A stretch of DNA of 64,000 bases from Eunapius fragilis. Taxonomy: Eukaryota > Porifera > Demospongiae > Spongillida > Spongillidae. Below the pieces are notes generated by a model. It made no database searches. It was not told the origin of the DNA and saw only the letters and a program-made list of their open reading frames with translations. The position numbers and the translations under genes were made by a program. Below, in pieces: positions 12,093-24,060 of the stretch. Position 1 is the stretch's first letter, and each line of letters opens with the position of its first letter. The stretch covers positions 7,767,239-7,831,238 of the forward strand of contig OY811974.1 in the NCBI GenBank assembly GCA_963681505.1, written 5' to 3'.

Positions 12093-14340
12093 TGAACCCA
12101 CGCACATTGATCTTACCTTTTTGATGGTATAGTTCAGGCACAGTGTTGGTAGTTGTAAGACCCTACAGCAATGCGGCATCTTTGGAACAAGCTTTGTGAC
12201 TGGACGTCCGGGTCTCGTATTGAATTTGCTTAGCAAATCGGACAGGTTTAATATTCATGTACATACCACTAGCAACTACCTATAGGTAGATTTTTAGTCT
12301 GTAAAGTAAATAATTACCAATAATTTTCTGGACTCACTGAGTGAGCTATTAGGCCTTCTACTTTCCTGGTTCAGCCTCATAGCTGTCACGCTCATAGACT
12401 TTCTTTTCTGGATTAGCCTAGCTCATAGCTGATGCACTTATACTCTTTTTCTGCATCAGCCTTGTAGTTTCCGCCCTTCTTTATGGGATTCGCTTTATAT
12501 CGTGCTCGCCTGGTAACTATTGATAAAGCGTAGGTGTGACTTACAGTATGCCAGTGAATAGCATAGTAGATATATAGACAGGGTACAAGATTTTTTGTTT
12601 ATCCAGCCCTGTATAACAAAATAGGTTCTACTTGCTTTTTTATTTCGCACGATACGTCATAAATGTTTCTGACCCGTTAAGATAAAATCTGGATACATGC
12701 TGAAGCGATTAATACTGTTGGCGCTCATGGACAATGTTTCTAGCTCAAGTTCTTCGTGGCGGAAGGAAGAAGTGGGAGGAGGAGAATAAAAATGGCGGTG
12801 AATAACAGTTGGACTGGGTATGAGACATGGGCACGAGTATTTTCATTCTCTAAAAGCGTGCGCAGTTGACACAGAACCAACACAAAACTGATCCTATTAG
12901 TGCTATCGTTCGATAGCGACAAAGAGGGAAATCATTCGATTCACCGTCGTCCAACCAGACGCGAGTCACGTTTTTAATGACTTCATTATACGACATCAAT
13001 CCTATATGGAACCTGCTTCCACAGGTTCCGATTATGGGGGACATGCACACATCAGCATGTCTGCATTGCCACCGTACCCCCTGGACTTACAAGAATACAG
13101 GGAATGCTGTTACACATCAGATGTATTTAAAAGTGTGGCATGGGGACAAACACATGGGCTGTCAAAAGACAGGGGGGGGGGGGGGGGGAAAGAGAGATCT
13201 GACCTCAATTTTTAGGGAAGTACCCAGACCTTGTATATTCAGATGTGGTTGATACACCCTATGCAGCAGTGATATAAACTTTCCACAGATGTTATAATAG
13301 ACTACATCCCCCCCCCCCCCCATCCCTCTTCTAAAGGTGAGGGGGCAATGTCCCCTTCCGACAAAAGTGTCCCCTTCCGACAAAAGTCTGGGGGTCCCTG
13401 TGCTGCCTACACCACTACACATGTATCCTGAGGCAACAACCAGGGGACATGGGTGCTGTTTTAGTTTAGCTGGTCATGCCTGTGTAGCAGGTGTCAGTAG
13501 GATTGTTTGGGTGGGTGGGCCAGTACATAAGGTAACAGGCACACACACATGCACACACAAGCACACACAGTGTGTAGAGGTGGAACACATTCAATAGCCC
13601 TCATGAAATGCAAGATGCAAATGTAAAGCATTTGTGAAAGATACTTATAAACTACATTACTATTTTACAAAGTGTCTTCTCAGACAAGCTGTCAACCAGG
13701 CTATAAACTGCAGCTGCTAACATGACCTCATTCTTATTCATTACCCTTATCATGTATATGGTGGGTACATGTAGTAATATCCTTTGACTCTACACTTCCC
13801 AACCCCTTCAGTATTTTGTGCCTCTATATGTCCCAACCCCCTCCTCCTCTCAGAAGGGCTTAGTCCCTTCCCCCTCCTCCCCTAAAAAAGGCAGAGTGCC
13901 TCACATGTCCTCTTCTGCACTAAGCCCTTCAGAGGGTAGGAGGGGATTGGGACACACACAGTGCTTAGAGATGGAACTCACAACCATAGCAACCTTGTTA
14001 CAGGCCATCCACCATCCTGAAGAGAGTGCAGGTGTCAGTACGATATTTGGGTGGTCACAATAAGCTTCACTTCATCACCTAGCAAGCTGGGAGATACCAA
14101 ACCCCTGTGAAAAATAGAGACCTCAAAACAAATACAAGTATCCACAATCAGATAAAAGGTACATGTAGGCAGCTGGAACAGACAAATACACAACCACATA
14201 TGTACATAGGCATTGGATATGAATATAATATACCAGACAGTAGTTCCATAGGCTCTCAAAAAGTACATCACACTCAGGGCTCTTTAGGCTGCATGGATCA
14301 GGCTTGACCCTTTGTACTATTGGAATGTTTACCACACACA
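12093..14340. other. No gene; short local repeats and poly-G/poly-C tracts
   Basis: Three loose ~50-bp units (a TTCTGGATTAGCCTCATAGC-like core) occupy 12350-12480. Homopolymer runs lie near 13170-13187 (G) and 13307-13321 (C). The open frames overlapping them are compositional. Confidence 0.45.
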
Positions 14341-14344
14341 CAGG

Positions 14345-15170
14345 ACAACTTAAAAGCCCTGTGAATGTGGTGTACTTTCCAGGGGGTGTGAGGGGTTAAG
14401 GAGCATAGCTGACAATAAAGAGCCCTGTGGGGGTGGTGTACTTTCCAAGAGTGTGAGGGGTTAAAAGGAACATAGCCGACAAAAAGCCCTGTGGGTGTGT
14501 GAGGGATTAAGGAACGTAGCCAACAAAAAGTGGGTGTGGTATTACTTTCCAGAAGTGTGAGGGCTTAAGGAACACAACCGACAAAAAATGAACCCTGTGG
14601 GTGTGGTGAGGAGTGTGTGGATTATTGGCTATGTTCCTTAACCCTCACACTCCTGGAAATAACACCATACCCACAGGGGTCTCTTTTTTGTAGGCTATGT
14701 GCCTTAACCCCTCAAACTCCAGGAAAGTACACCATACCCACAGGACTCTTTTTGTCGGCTAGGCTCCTTAACGCCTCACACTCATGGAAAGTACACCACA
14801 CCCACTGGGGTCTGTTTTGTTGGTTATATTACTTAACCCTCACAATCGTGGAAAATTCACCACACTCACAGGGCTCTTTTTAGTCCGTTCCTTAACCAGA
14901 AAGTTCACCACACCCACAGGGCTCTTTTTTGTCAGCTGTTGCTTAACCCCTCACACTCCCAGAAAGTTCACCACACCTAAAGGGCTCTTCTTAGTCGGTT
15001 ACCCCTGCACTCCTCACCACACCCACAGGGCTCTTTTGCTGGATCTTGATTAACCCCCCCCCCCCCCCCCACCCCGCACTCTTAAATAGTAAAACACACC
15101 CATAGGGCTCTTTTTATCAGCCTAATCTTAACCCCCACAGTTTCTTTCAAATTAGACCACACCTGTTCTT
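14345..15170. repeat. Head-to-head ~60-bp minisatellite
   Basis: About four units in one orientation (14345-14610; core AGCCCTGTGGGTGTGGTGTA, then a GTGAGGGGTTAAGGA block) are followed by about nine units in the opposite orientation (14620-15170; core CCACACCCACAGGGCTCTTT). The array is therefore a large inverted repeat with its centre near 14612. A poly-C run interrupts it at 15052-15070. Confidence 0.85.
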
Positions 15171-15822
15171 TAAGTCTGCTAAGCAGGCCACACCAACACT
15201 ATACTGCTCACAACATGAGTAGCCTTGTTACAGGCAATCCACCATCCGCAAGTGAAACGAAGAGGACAATAGAAAAGCGAGGGAACATGCATTCTTTATC
15301 ACGGGACTATTTATTCCGTGATAAAGGTAGCGATGAGTAAATATAATACGAAGTGGCCATTTGATATGAAAACAAGTACAAAAATTACCCAAAGGTCTGG
15401 GAACGATAAACCTGTCAATTTATTTTTGTGCATGCGTAAGATGCGTTTATACTTTAGTGCTACAAAACGAGTCTTTTCGCGATGAAAATTACAGCACTCG
15501 TCGTTTTATTAGTTACCTATGATGAGGCATTCTTAAATTCTGGAAATAAAGTTAATTCATTTTAATTAATAATTTGTTGTTTTGAAAACATGATAAAATT
15601 TATTGGTGAAATCAGAAATTTGATATCATTATCCTAACGTAACTTACTATTCATGTCCTCAATTGCTGGCCATGTAGAAAACAGACTTTCCTTAGAGAGA
15701 CAAAACGAACAATAGATTCTCTTAGAATACCTTTTATTTAATTTTTTAAAATTAATTCTTATGAATAAATCCAAATATACAAAACAATGCACAAAAAACA
15801 AAAGTGTTACTGATAGATCATT

Positions 15823-16237
15823 AGACTGAGGATGGTATCTTACCCTCAACAGTGGCAAAGGTAAGGTCATGTTCGTAAATAGGGTGGTGATGTGATGACC
15901 TGCTTCCACTAATGCACAAAACAGCAGCATGAAAGGAAGCATAAGAGAGTCCAGTGCGTAGCCAGCTAACTACAAGAGAATAGGGTTTGTCCTGCTTGAT
16001 GGAAATCATGTCTGCCAAATGCCTGTAAAATATTGAACACTCACGAGCCATTCCTCCTGTTGTACTAAAAACCAGTGGTGTAAAGACCCCATGCTCAACC
16101 CATTGACTTTTTTTTTCTGATTCATGTCTGTGGTATACTGCTGGCAAGTCCATGGAACGGTAGCTTGGAGCATTAGGGTGGAAAACCCTTACATCAAAGT
16201 AAGCATCCCTAAACACATCATCACACACATAACCCAC
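15823..16237 (-). pseudogene. Retroelement protein fragment with DVRVF motif (nuclease-like region)
   Basis: An open minus-strand frame of 138 codons carries DAYFDVRVFHPNAPSYRS, VEHGVFTPLVFSTTGG and LRTGLSYASFHAAVLCISG. I recognise these as conserved positions of a repetitive retroelement-encoded protein common in sponge and cnidarian assemblies; the D-V-R-V-F strand resembles a PD-(D/E)xK nuclease core, which is inference. The start methionine is probably not the native one, and no reverse-transcriptase domain is adjacent, so this is a fragment. The fragment at 191-370 matches the far C-terminal end of the same family. Confidence 0.5.
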
Positions 16238-17100
16238 AGATACTTAGGATAGAACTGATATTCTTTTGGCATGAATCCCGTGCTATCATTTATAGTGCAT
16301 GAAAACTGTGTTTCTGGACTTGTGTGTGGACTGTGAGCACAAGTACACCACATTTAGAACACAATTACATATACACTGAAGTACCCATGAAAATACTACA
16401 GTTATGTGATAACTATCCTGTGTGTTCTGTGTGTGGTGCACACATACACACCTGCTCACTCAATTCAACAGTCCACAAACACTATTCACTCCCCCCCCAC
16501 ACACGCACCATGTACAATTCATGTATGGCAAAGAGCTCTCACCAACACTAACTTTGATCCTTCAAACACCACCCTGAAAAACATAATAGCATACTTGTGA
16601 TGCTCTCAATGAACTCTTTGAAGTTGGGATATTATGTCACCCCTCCCTCCCTCACTCCCTCCCTCCCTCCCTCTTGCAAATGACCATACGTGGTAAAATT
16701 ACTACACCAATTTGTTCTTCGTTATAAGGAGTCTTCTTACAACCCAATAATTCCTTGTGGTCACACACTTACACACATTCTCACACTGTTCAGTCCACAC
16801 GTTCACACACTTACATTTTGCAATGGCATAAGTAATGTCATGGTAAACAGTGGAAATAAAATAGGACTGAAAAAGGACACTATACACTGGCTAAATAAAT
16901 TAAGTGTACCACATTGGGTATACACCTCCATTTATTAGGTATATATACCCCTCAAAGTATAGCATCTCATTGCTCCTTCCATCCTGGACTGGTGTCTTGC
17001 ATGTACTGGAGTAGTGCGTTGTATGCACAGGCATGTTGTGGACCATGCAACATGAACATGTACCTACATGTACATGTAAATAGAGCACCTCATCTACATT
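16238..17100. other. No gene; CCCT simple repeat
   Basis: Holds a short (CCCT)n run near 16638-16673 and AT-rich unique sequence. No supported gene. Confidence 0.45.
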
Positions 17101-17104
17101 ATCA

Positions 17105-18030
17105 TGTCCCATAGCTTTCACTACATGGTCCTGTCCCATAGCCTTCACTACATGGTCCAGTCCCATAGCCTTCACTACATGGCCCTGTCCCATAGCCTTC
17201 ACTATATGGTCCTGTCCCATAGCCTTCACTATATGATCCTGCCCATAGCCTTCACTAGATGATCCTGTCCCATAGCCTCCACTACATGGTCCTGTCCCAT
17301 AGCCTTCACTACATGGTCCTGTCCCATAGCCTTCACTACATGGTCCTGTCCCATAGCCTCCACTACATGGCCCTGTCCCGTAGCCTCCACTACATGGTCC
17401 TATCCCATAGCCTTCACTACATGGTCCTGTCCCATAGCCTCCACTACATGGTCCTGTCCCATAGCCTTCACTACATGGTCCTGTCCCATAGCCTTCACTA
17501 CAAGGTCCTGTCCCATAGCCTTCACTACATGGTCCTGTCCCATAGCCTTCACTACGTGATCCTGTCCCATAGCCTTCACTACTTGATCCTATCCCATAGC
17601 CTTCACTACATGGTCCTGTCCCATAGCCTTCACTACATGGTCCTGTCCCATAGCCTTCACTACATGGTCCTGTCCCATAGCCTTCACTACATGGTCCTGT
17701 CCCATAGCCTTCACTACAAGGTCCTGTCCCATAGCCTTCACTACATGGTCCTGTCCCATAGCCTTCACTACATGGTCCTGTCCCATAGCCTTCACTACTT
17801 GATCCTATCCCATAGCCTTCACTACATGGTCCTGTCCCATAGCCTTCACTACATGATCCTGTCCCATAGCCTTCACTACATGGCCCTGTCCCGTAGCCTC
17901 CACTACATGGTCCTATCCCATAGCCTTCACTACATGGTCCTGTCCCATAGCCTTCACTACATGGTCCTGTCCCATAGCCTTCACTACATGGTCCTGTCCC
18001 ATAGCCTTCACTGCATGGTCCTGTCTCAGA
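17105..18030. repeat. 27-bp minisatellite, about 34 units
   Basis: Tandem copies of a 27-bp unit (core CCCATAGCCTTCACTACATG, then GTCCTGT), with scattered single-base variants. Because 27 is divisible by three, a long frame made only of a 9-residue repeat stays open across 17259-18092. That is a consequence of the period, not evidence of a protein. Confidence 0.95.
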
Positions 18031-18162
18031 GCCCTAAGTCATTTTTTAAACCTCTCAATAGTGCACAGTCTGGATTTGAGCATATGCAGTAGAGGCATGA
18101 GATGCCATTGACATGTAGCAGAGGCCATAGCACTCTTCTGGATGTGCTTTAAGTGTGTGTGT

Positions 18163-19096
18163 GTGTGTAGAGAAATGCACCCACCTCCTGTTGGCAAATG
18201 AACTTTGTGATATTCAACGCCATTTACAGAACAGTACCAGTAAACTAACCAGCACCCTGCAATGAAATCAGAAAGCACAAGGTACTCTTATAACACACCA
18301 TGGTGGTCATCCTGTACTTGGTAAGGGAGGACACTAAACTATACGGGCTTCTGCAATTAGATGCTATTACGCTCGGCAACTGTGAATGCACTTACACTGA
18401 ATTCCCAGTTGCTGAACGTAAGTGCATCTAATTGTGGAAGCCCGAAGCCCTATTATGCATATATGCATGTACATATCATGTTGATAGGTGAGCGATTTTT
18501 TTATCTTGCTTTTAAAAGCAAGATAAAAAATTGCTCACTTATCAGCATCGTACGTACGCATAATTATACTTTTTGACCTGAAGAAATCATCAAGTAATGT
18601 ACGATCATCACAGTGTAAAAGGCATTACTATACAGTACTGTATAACGTGTGTATTCTTCTGTTATCCACACGTTATACACTTCAGTATAACATTGCGTAT
18701 TGATGTATAACAATAAAAGTATAACACCGAGTATAACAGAAGTATAACATTGAGTATACCTATGTATAACAACGCAATATAACACACTCATGATATTCAT
18801 AATCCTCATTTCCAAGCAACACAATTATGTGAAACCACAACTTTGATAAAGTAACATCCTAAGTCCATGCATGATGCGGTTAGCATAAAGGTTACGTCTT
18901 TGTGGATGTCATATCTGCTCTCCTGTCCCAGTGTGTAGAGAAATGCACCCACCTTCTGTTGGCAAATGAACTTTGTGATATTCTACACCATACACAGAAC
19001 AGTACCAGTAAACTAACCAGCACATTGCGATGAAATCAGAAAGCACAAGGTACTCTTATAACACACCATGGTGGTCATCCTGTACTTGTAAGGAAG
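18163..19096 (+). repeat. ~165-bp direct repeat pair (18163-18329 and 18932-19096)
   Basis: The two copies are nearly identical (both contain GTGTAGAGAAATGCACCCAC and CACCATGGTGGTCATCCTGT). Between them lie an inverted repeat at 18343-18445 (CGGGCTTCTGCAATTAGATG and its reverse), a near-perfect palindrome at 18483-18543 (TTATCTTGCTTTTAAAAGCA at its centre) and a run of GTATAAC motifs (18630-18785). A partial copy of the 18343 repeat recurs at 19917-19960. Confidence 0.8.
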
Positions 19097-19850
19097 GCAA
19101 CATGACCTCTCAGAACCTGTGTAATATTAATATTCTAATGCACATCACATAGCAGAGCAGTGCCCATTGAACTAACCATTCATCAGCAAGATGTCAAAAG
19201 CACCATGCACTCTAAAGCCACCATGGTGGTCATCCGGTAACACTTGGCTTCAACCTGTGTGATATTCCACATGTTGTACACCATACAAAAAGCATCACCC
19301 ATTGTACTTATCACACATTGCCAGGACATCACAAGCACCATGCACTCCACAGACACCATGTGTAAGAAAGGCAACACTTGGCTTCAACCTGTGTGATATT
19401 CTAAATGTTGCAAACCATACACAAAGCAAACTTTACCCACTTGGAGGACACTATAGTAGGCATCCTGAAAGAGAGACAACACTTGGATTCAAACAACTTT
19501 CTAAATGTTGCACATCATACAAAAAGCAGCACCGATTTAACATATAAGATGCCAATAGAACCATACACTCTTAGGTCAACATTTTGGACATCGTGTAAGA
19601 AAGGCAACACTTGGCTTCAAACAATTGCAATATTCTAAATGTTGCACACCATACACAGAGCAGCACCCATTGAACTTACCACACGTTGGCAGGTTGCCAA
19701 GATACAAGAAGCACTATGCACAGTGGAGGCCAATTTTATGGTCACCTGGAAGAAAGGCAAGACTCGGCTTCAAACAACCTGTGCGGTGTTCTAAATGTTC
19801 CACACCATACACAAAAAGGCGAAGGAAGACACATACTTGCAGAACAACAA
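19097..19850 (+). repeat. Degenerate tandem repeat, units of about 110-125 bp
   Basis: Recurring blocks GGCAACACTTGGCTTCAA, TTCTAAATGTTGCACACCAT and AGCAGCACCCATTGAAC appear about six times with varied spacing and many substitutions. This is an old tandem array. Confidence 0.7.
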
Positions 19851-20179
19851 ATAGGTCACAGGTGTATTGAAAAGATGCGCAGACCAAAGCTCTGTAAAAG
19901 GTGTACACTAAACTCTACGGGCTTCCGCAATTAGACGCACTTAATACGCTCAGCAACTGGGTAGCAAGATACAAAATTGACCGTACATAATTATTGACTT
20001 GTTGACAAGAAGGAATCATGAAGTAGTGTACGATTGAGCGCCAAGCTACTAGATGAAAGAGAAGAAGTATAACGTACGTAATCCGGCCGCTTGAAGCTTG
20101 ACATTGCGCACGTGTGGGTTTTAAAAATTAATTAATTATGAAACCATATTGTTATCGCAATTGACGGGTGAGACCATGG

Positions 20180-20290
20180 CCATATACTCAGTTATACACA
20201 GTTATACGCAATGTGTATAACAGATTATGTATAACAGCGTGTATAACAATGTTATACCGACGTGTATGACAACCTTTTTAAAACAGCGTT
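20180..20290. repeat. GTATAAC-motif cluster
   Basis: Several TATAAC/GTTATAC units on both strands, like those at 18630-18785. Low-complexity foldback-prone sequence. Confidence 0.5.
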
Positions 20291-20389
20291 AGCATGTAAT
20301 GGAATATGGGATATGAGTATATATGTAGTGGGTGGTAGGACATCATGTAAGTGTATGCGCACGTCATGTAAAAAGCGATTATCATAATC

Positions 20390-20640
20390 ATCACAACCCA
20401 CAGCACTCTGGCGGTATGGTCGTGTGAGAATGCATGTATATCATTTGCACTTAAAGAGTTAGTCTCGGCTCCAGTAAACGTTACCTAATTGGCCTATTTC
20501 GAACGATGCATGCAGTGATGTATCCAACCACGCGGTAATTAACGTACAAGGCGCTACGCATAACTATGAGTAATCAGGTTGGAACCTCCCCCTTTAAAAT
20601 CCTGGCGGCGGATCATGCTTAAGCCGTTGGGTTCTCGGTG
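20390..20640 (+). repeat. ~240-bp dispersed repeat (reverse copy at 26085-26310)
   Basis: Contains TCGTGTGAGAATGCATGTAT, AAGAGTTAGTCTCGG and CCCCCTTTAAAATCCTGG. All three occur reverse-complemented and in reverse order within the NOS intron at 26085-26310. Ends are not defined. Confidence 0.65.
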
Positions 20641-20644
20641 GGTG

Positions 20645-21775
20645 TAGTATAGCATCCCACGCCAGTAAGCACAGCAAAAAAAGACTGCGAATCAATTTCA
20701 TAAATGATTTTTAAATCACTTGGAAAATCATCGCATGATTGAACAATACTATTACGCAGGCGTGCTCAATTACCTGGAAAATCAAAAATTGATTGGACGG
20801 GTTTTTTTCCCTGTGAAGGTGCGGCAGAAACACTGTATGGCTTGAACAATTCTTGAGATGTGAATGCAATTATTATAGCGCTGATGTTGCGCATACATTC
20901 TTGAAGGGAGGTGATGGGCACATGCCCCACCCCTGAGGTATGTACCCAATGCGGAGGTATTATACCCAATGCGGAGGTTTATACATATACCCAATGCGGA
21001 GGCATATACATCCAATGAATGTGTGGAGGATGCGCTGACTCTTTGCAGTATAAGAAATGAGGGGGTATATGCACCTAATGAATAGAAGTATGTAGCCAAT
21101 GTTACACATAATTGAATGGGACATAGTGTTGAAGAGCTGGTATACTTTTGGCATGAATCCTGTCCCATACCATATCTTTAGTCTACCCCTATCCGAATGT
21201 TTATCTGCCCCACATAAAGGGGTAGTGATTAACATATACTACATGTACATCTAACAGTTTCTTGTACTTATTTTTCCTACTCTACATGAAATGCTCTCTA
21301 GGCGACTTTATGATTATTGTGATACAGCCAACATGAGAAAAAGCTTCAGCAACAACTCAAATAGAAGAGGCATTTGCAGGCTTTGTGTAGTCACAAAGTA
21401 GATACAAGGTTCTGCAGACTTCATTTGATGCATGCATGTAGATTTGTGAAGTGCTTGGTATTTGTAATTGGTGGATGTATAATCTGTGCATGTGAATGTG
21501 GATAGTTACAGAAGATGCTGGTATGGAACTTTGGACAAATGGCTGAAAGCAGTATATCGGTGTTTATGCATGTAACCCTTACCTTCTCTCTTTATAGAAA
21601 CTTGACCTGATGAGTGTGCAGCAATACAATAAATACAGATGACTGTACATGTAATAATATAAAATACACTGCTTGGAACCACTCGACCCAATATCATAAA
21701 CCTTGCAAAGAGATCATACACAATTTAAAAATATTATTTAACACAATTACCCCTCTGGACTGAATTGCTGTTTCC
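20645..21775. other. No gene; short CCAATGCGGAGG repeats
   Basis: Three short units around ACCCAATGCGGAGG lie at 20940-21005. No coding region is supported. Confidence 0.4.
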
Positions 21776-22050
21776 ATATGCAATGACGGTTGAGTTTTTT
21801 ATTTTCCTTTTCCATGTGCTCTACTCTTTCATCCTCCATATTGCATTCATTATCACTGGCCAATTCAACTACGTCATCAACAGCCCCAGCACTAACCCCT
21901 TTCTCCACACATTTGGCCATCATCACTCAATCGCTCTTTGACACCATCACTGGCCCCTTGTTCCACACCATCACTAATCAATTGTTTGACAGACTCAAAG
22001 TCCATATAACCATTGGCCTCTCCGTTTGTGCTATCATTATCACCTTTGTA
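21776..22050 (-). pseudogene. Coding-like acidic segment with one frameshift
   Basis: The minus strand reads NGYMDFESVKQLISDGV and EQGASDGVKERLSDDG in one frame, then KGVSAGAVDDVVELASD and NMEDERVEHMEKENKKLN in another. The two join by a single one-base shift near 21910. The composition resembles an acidic, partly coiled-coil segment. I do not know the family, and it could be a broken exon or chance. Confidence 0.3.
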
Positions 22051-22794
22051 TCATTACTCCCTCCTTTATATGGCTACTCTGTACTTACACACAACAGTCA
22101 ACAACCATTCTATCAATAACCAGATTTATCAGCTTGGCCTCTTGTGCAGGTCAACACGCATGGCAAAATATATACAATTAAACATTATCCGAGTATTGTT
22201 GGTGCATGAATGTATTCTCTTGTTTATGAACTTATGCATGAATACATGAATTGTATTCTTGTGAGCTTGTTTGGTAGTTCAGTCTATAAGCTGAGAATTT
22301 AAAAATGTACTACCATTGCTAACAAAATTACCATGCAGTCATCACCATGATATGATACTGTACATTGTGAACACAATCCTACATGACAATGATTACCTGT
22401 ACCTTAATATTTTAATATATATTATACAATGGAGTGTCTATGTTGTCACCTTGCACATATTCCACACCCACAAATGAATCCAGGTTTTCTAAAATGTGCA
22501 CTATTTTTGCAAAATGCAAGAATACGTAGTTTACATCAGTTTGGAAGACCCATGCAATCAAATGGGCAGTCTTTAGCGGCTTGGTTGCAGTAGGACATTC
22601 TTGATCTGGAGATAGTCCTTGACTAAAGACTCATTTACAATTTCTTGCATGAGGTCTACATTGGAACCAATTTCTAAATATGACCACACACTACCTATAC
22701 ATCTTAAGCCAGACTATTATGAGTGGGCGGCATACCAACAAAGGAGAAGCGTGGGACAGTCAATACTGCCTGGACATTTCAGCAGCAACAACAA

Positions 22795-23757
22795 TGTGGG
22801 AGTAACCCCAATGGAATTATTGTTATGTGCTGTTCTCTGAATACAAATGCCACTAACGTAATTCTATATGTAGATCCAGACAATCTGATCGCTGCCAGGG
22901 TAAGTGAGTATTTGTAACAATTGGGGACCTATGAATTGTTACAAATACTCACTAACCCTGGCAGCGACCAGATTGTCTGGATCTACATATAAAATTACGT
23001 TAGTGGCACTTGTGTTCAGAGAACAGCACATAACAATAATTCCATTGGGGGTTACTCCCACACTTTGGGGGAACCAACCATGTGGTGCTTGGTCACCAAT
23101 TTGTTACATTCATGTGGCAAAAAAGGAACAGTCACCTCTGGATCTGGTTTGAAACTTACATGAGTGGCATCCATCTCCAAAGAGTATCAAATATGACTAA
23201 ACTCATTCCAATGGGTGTCACTAGTACTTACCTAGTGGCAACACGGATGCTACCAAATTCTAATGTTTTAAGGATATGATTGGGGCCTGCTATAGAATAT
23301 AAAAACCAATTAAAGTGGCGATGTGGTCTAGGGTTTTGATGATGAAGCAACACTTCCTGCTCACTGGTAATACACTTTAGCATGTTTAATTCAGTCCTAT
23401 TTATTTCCGCAGTTTATCTATTTCATGCCATGATATTAATTATGCCATAGCATAAAAGTGACACCCATTGGAATGTGTGTTTAGTCATATTTGATATTCT
23501 TTGGATGGATGCCACTCATGTAAGTTTCAAACCAGATCCAGAGGTGACTGTTCCTTTTTTGCCACATGAATGTAACAATTGGTGACCAAGCACCACATGG
23601 TTGGTTCCCCCAAAGTGTGGGAGTAACCCCCAATGGAATTTTTGTTATGTGCTGTTCTCTGAACACAAGTGCCACTAACGTAATTTTATATGTAGATCCA
23701 GACAATCTGGTCACTGCCAGGGTAAGTGGGTATTTTTAACAATTGGGGGCCTATGAA
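22795..23757. repeat. Nested inverted repeats built on an exon-like unit
   Basis: Three copies of a ~125-bp unit are present: plus orientation at 22795-22919, minus at 22934-23062, and plus again at 23600-23730. The minus copy plus about 160 bp of flank (to 23222) is mirrored by 23458-23757, giving arms of ~290 bp. In plus orientation the unit reads GIIVMCCSLNTNATNVILY followed by VDPDNLIAAR, then a consensus donor GTAAGTG, so it looks like an exon end with its splice site. No acceptor or partner exon was identified. Confidence 0.75.
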
Positions 23758-24060
23758 GTATGCTGAACCTGTGTGTGTGTGTGTGTATGTGGTGTATATT
23801 TATCACAGGTGTTCGTTCATCAACCAACATATGTAAGCCCACAACCCCACAAGTCTTGTTTGCTTTGCTTGTATCATAATGGGAAAAAAAAACTGTCGTA
23901 ATACGTTTATGTATTTCAGAAGACAAATGGGAATGTGGGTTTACATACATTGATTATTGTATGTATGTGTGTGTATAAATGTTAAACACGCTTATAAAAT
24001 ACACCCATCTGTCCTTGAATTCAAATTTTATCCATACATGACACCTGACATTCCAAATAG

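Noticed and set aside
14345..15170. CRISPR-like array of repeats and spacers
   Set aside because: Units are diverged, have no unique spacers of constant length and flip orientation; no cas genes, and the DNA is eukaryotic.
17259..18092. 277-codon open frame as a repetitive protein
   Set aside because: It is produced by a 27-bp minisatellite period; no start context, signal or splice support.
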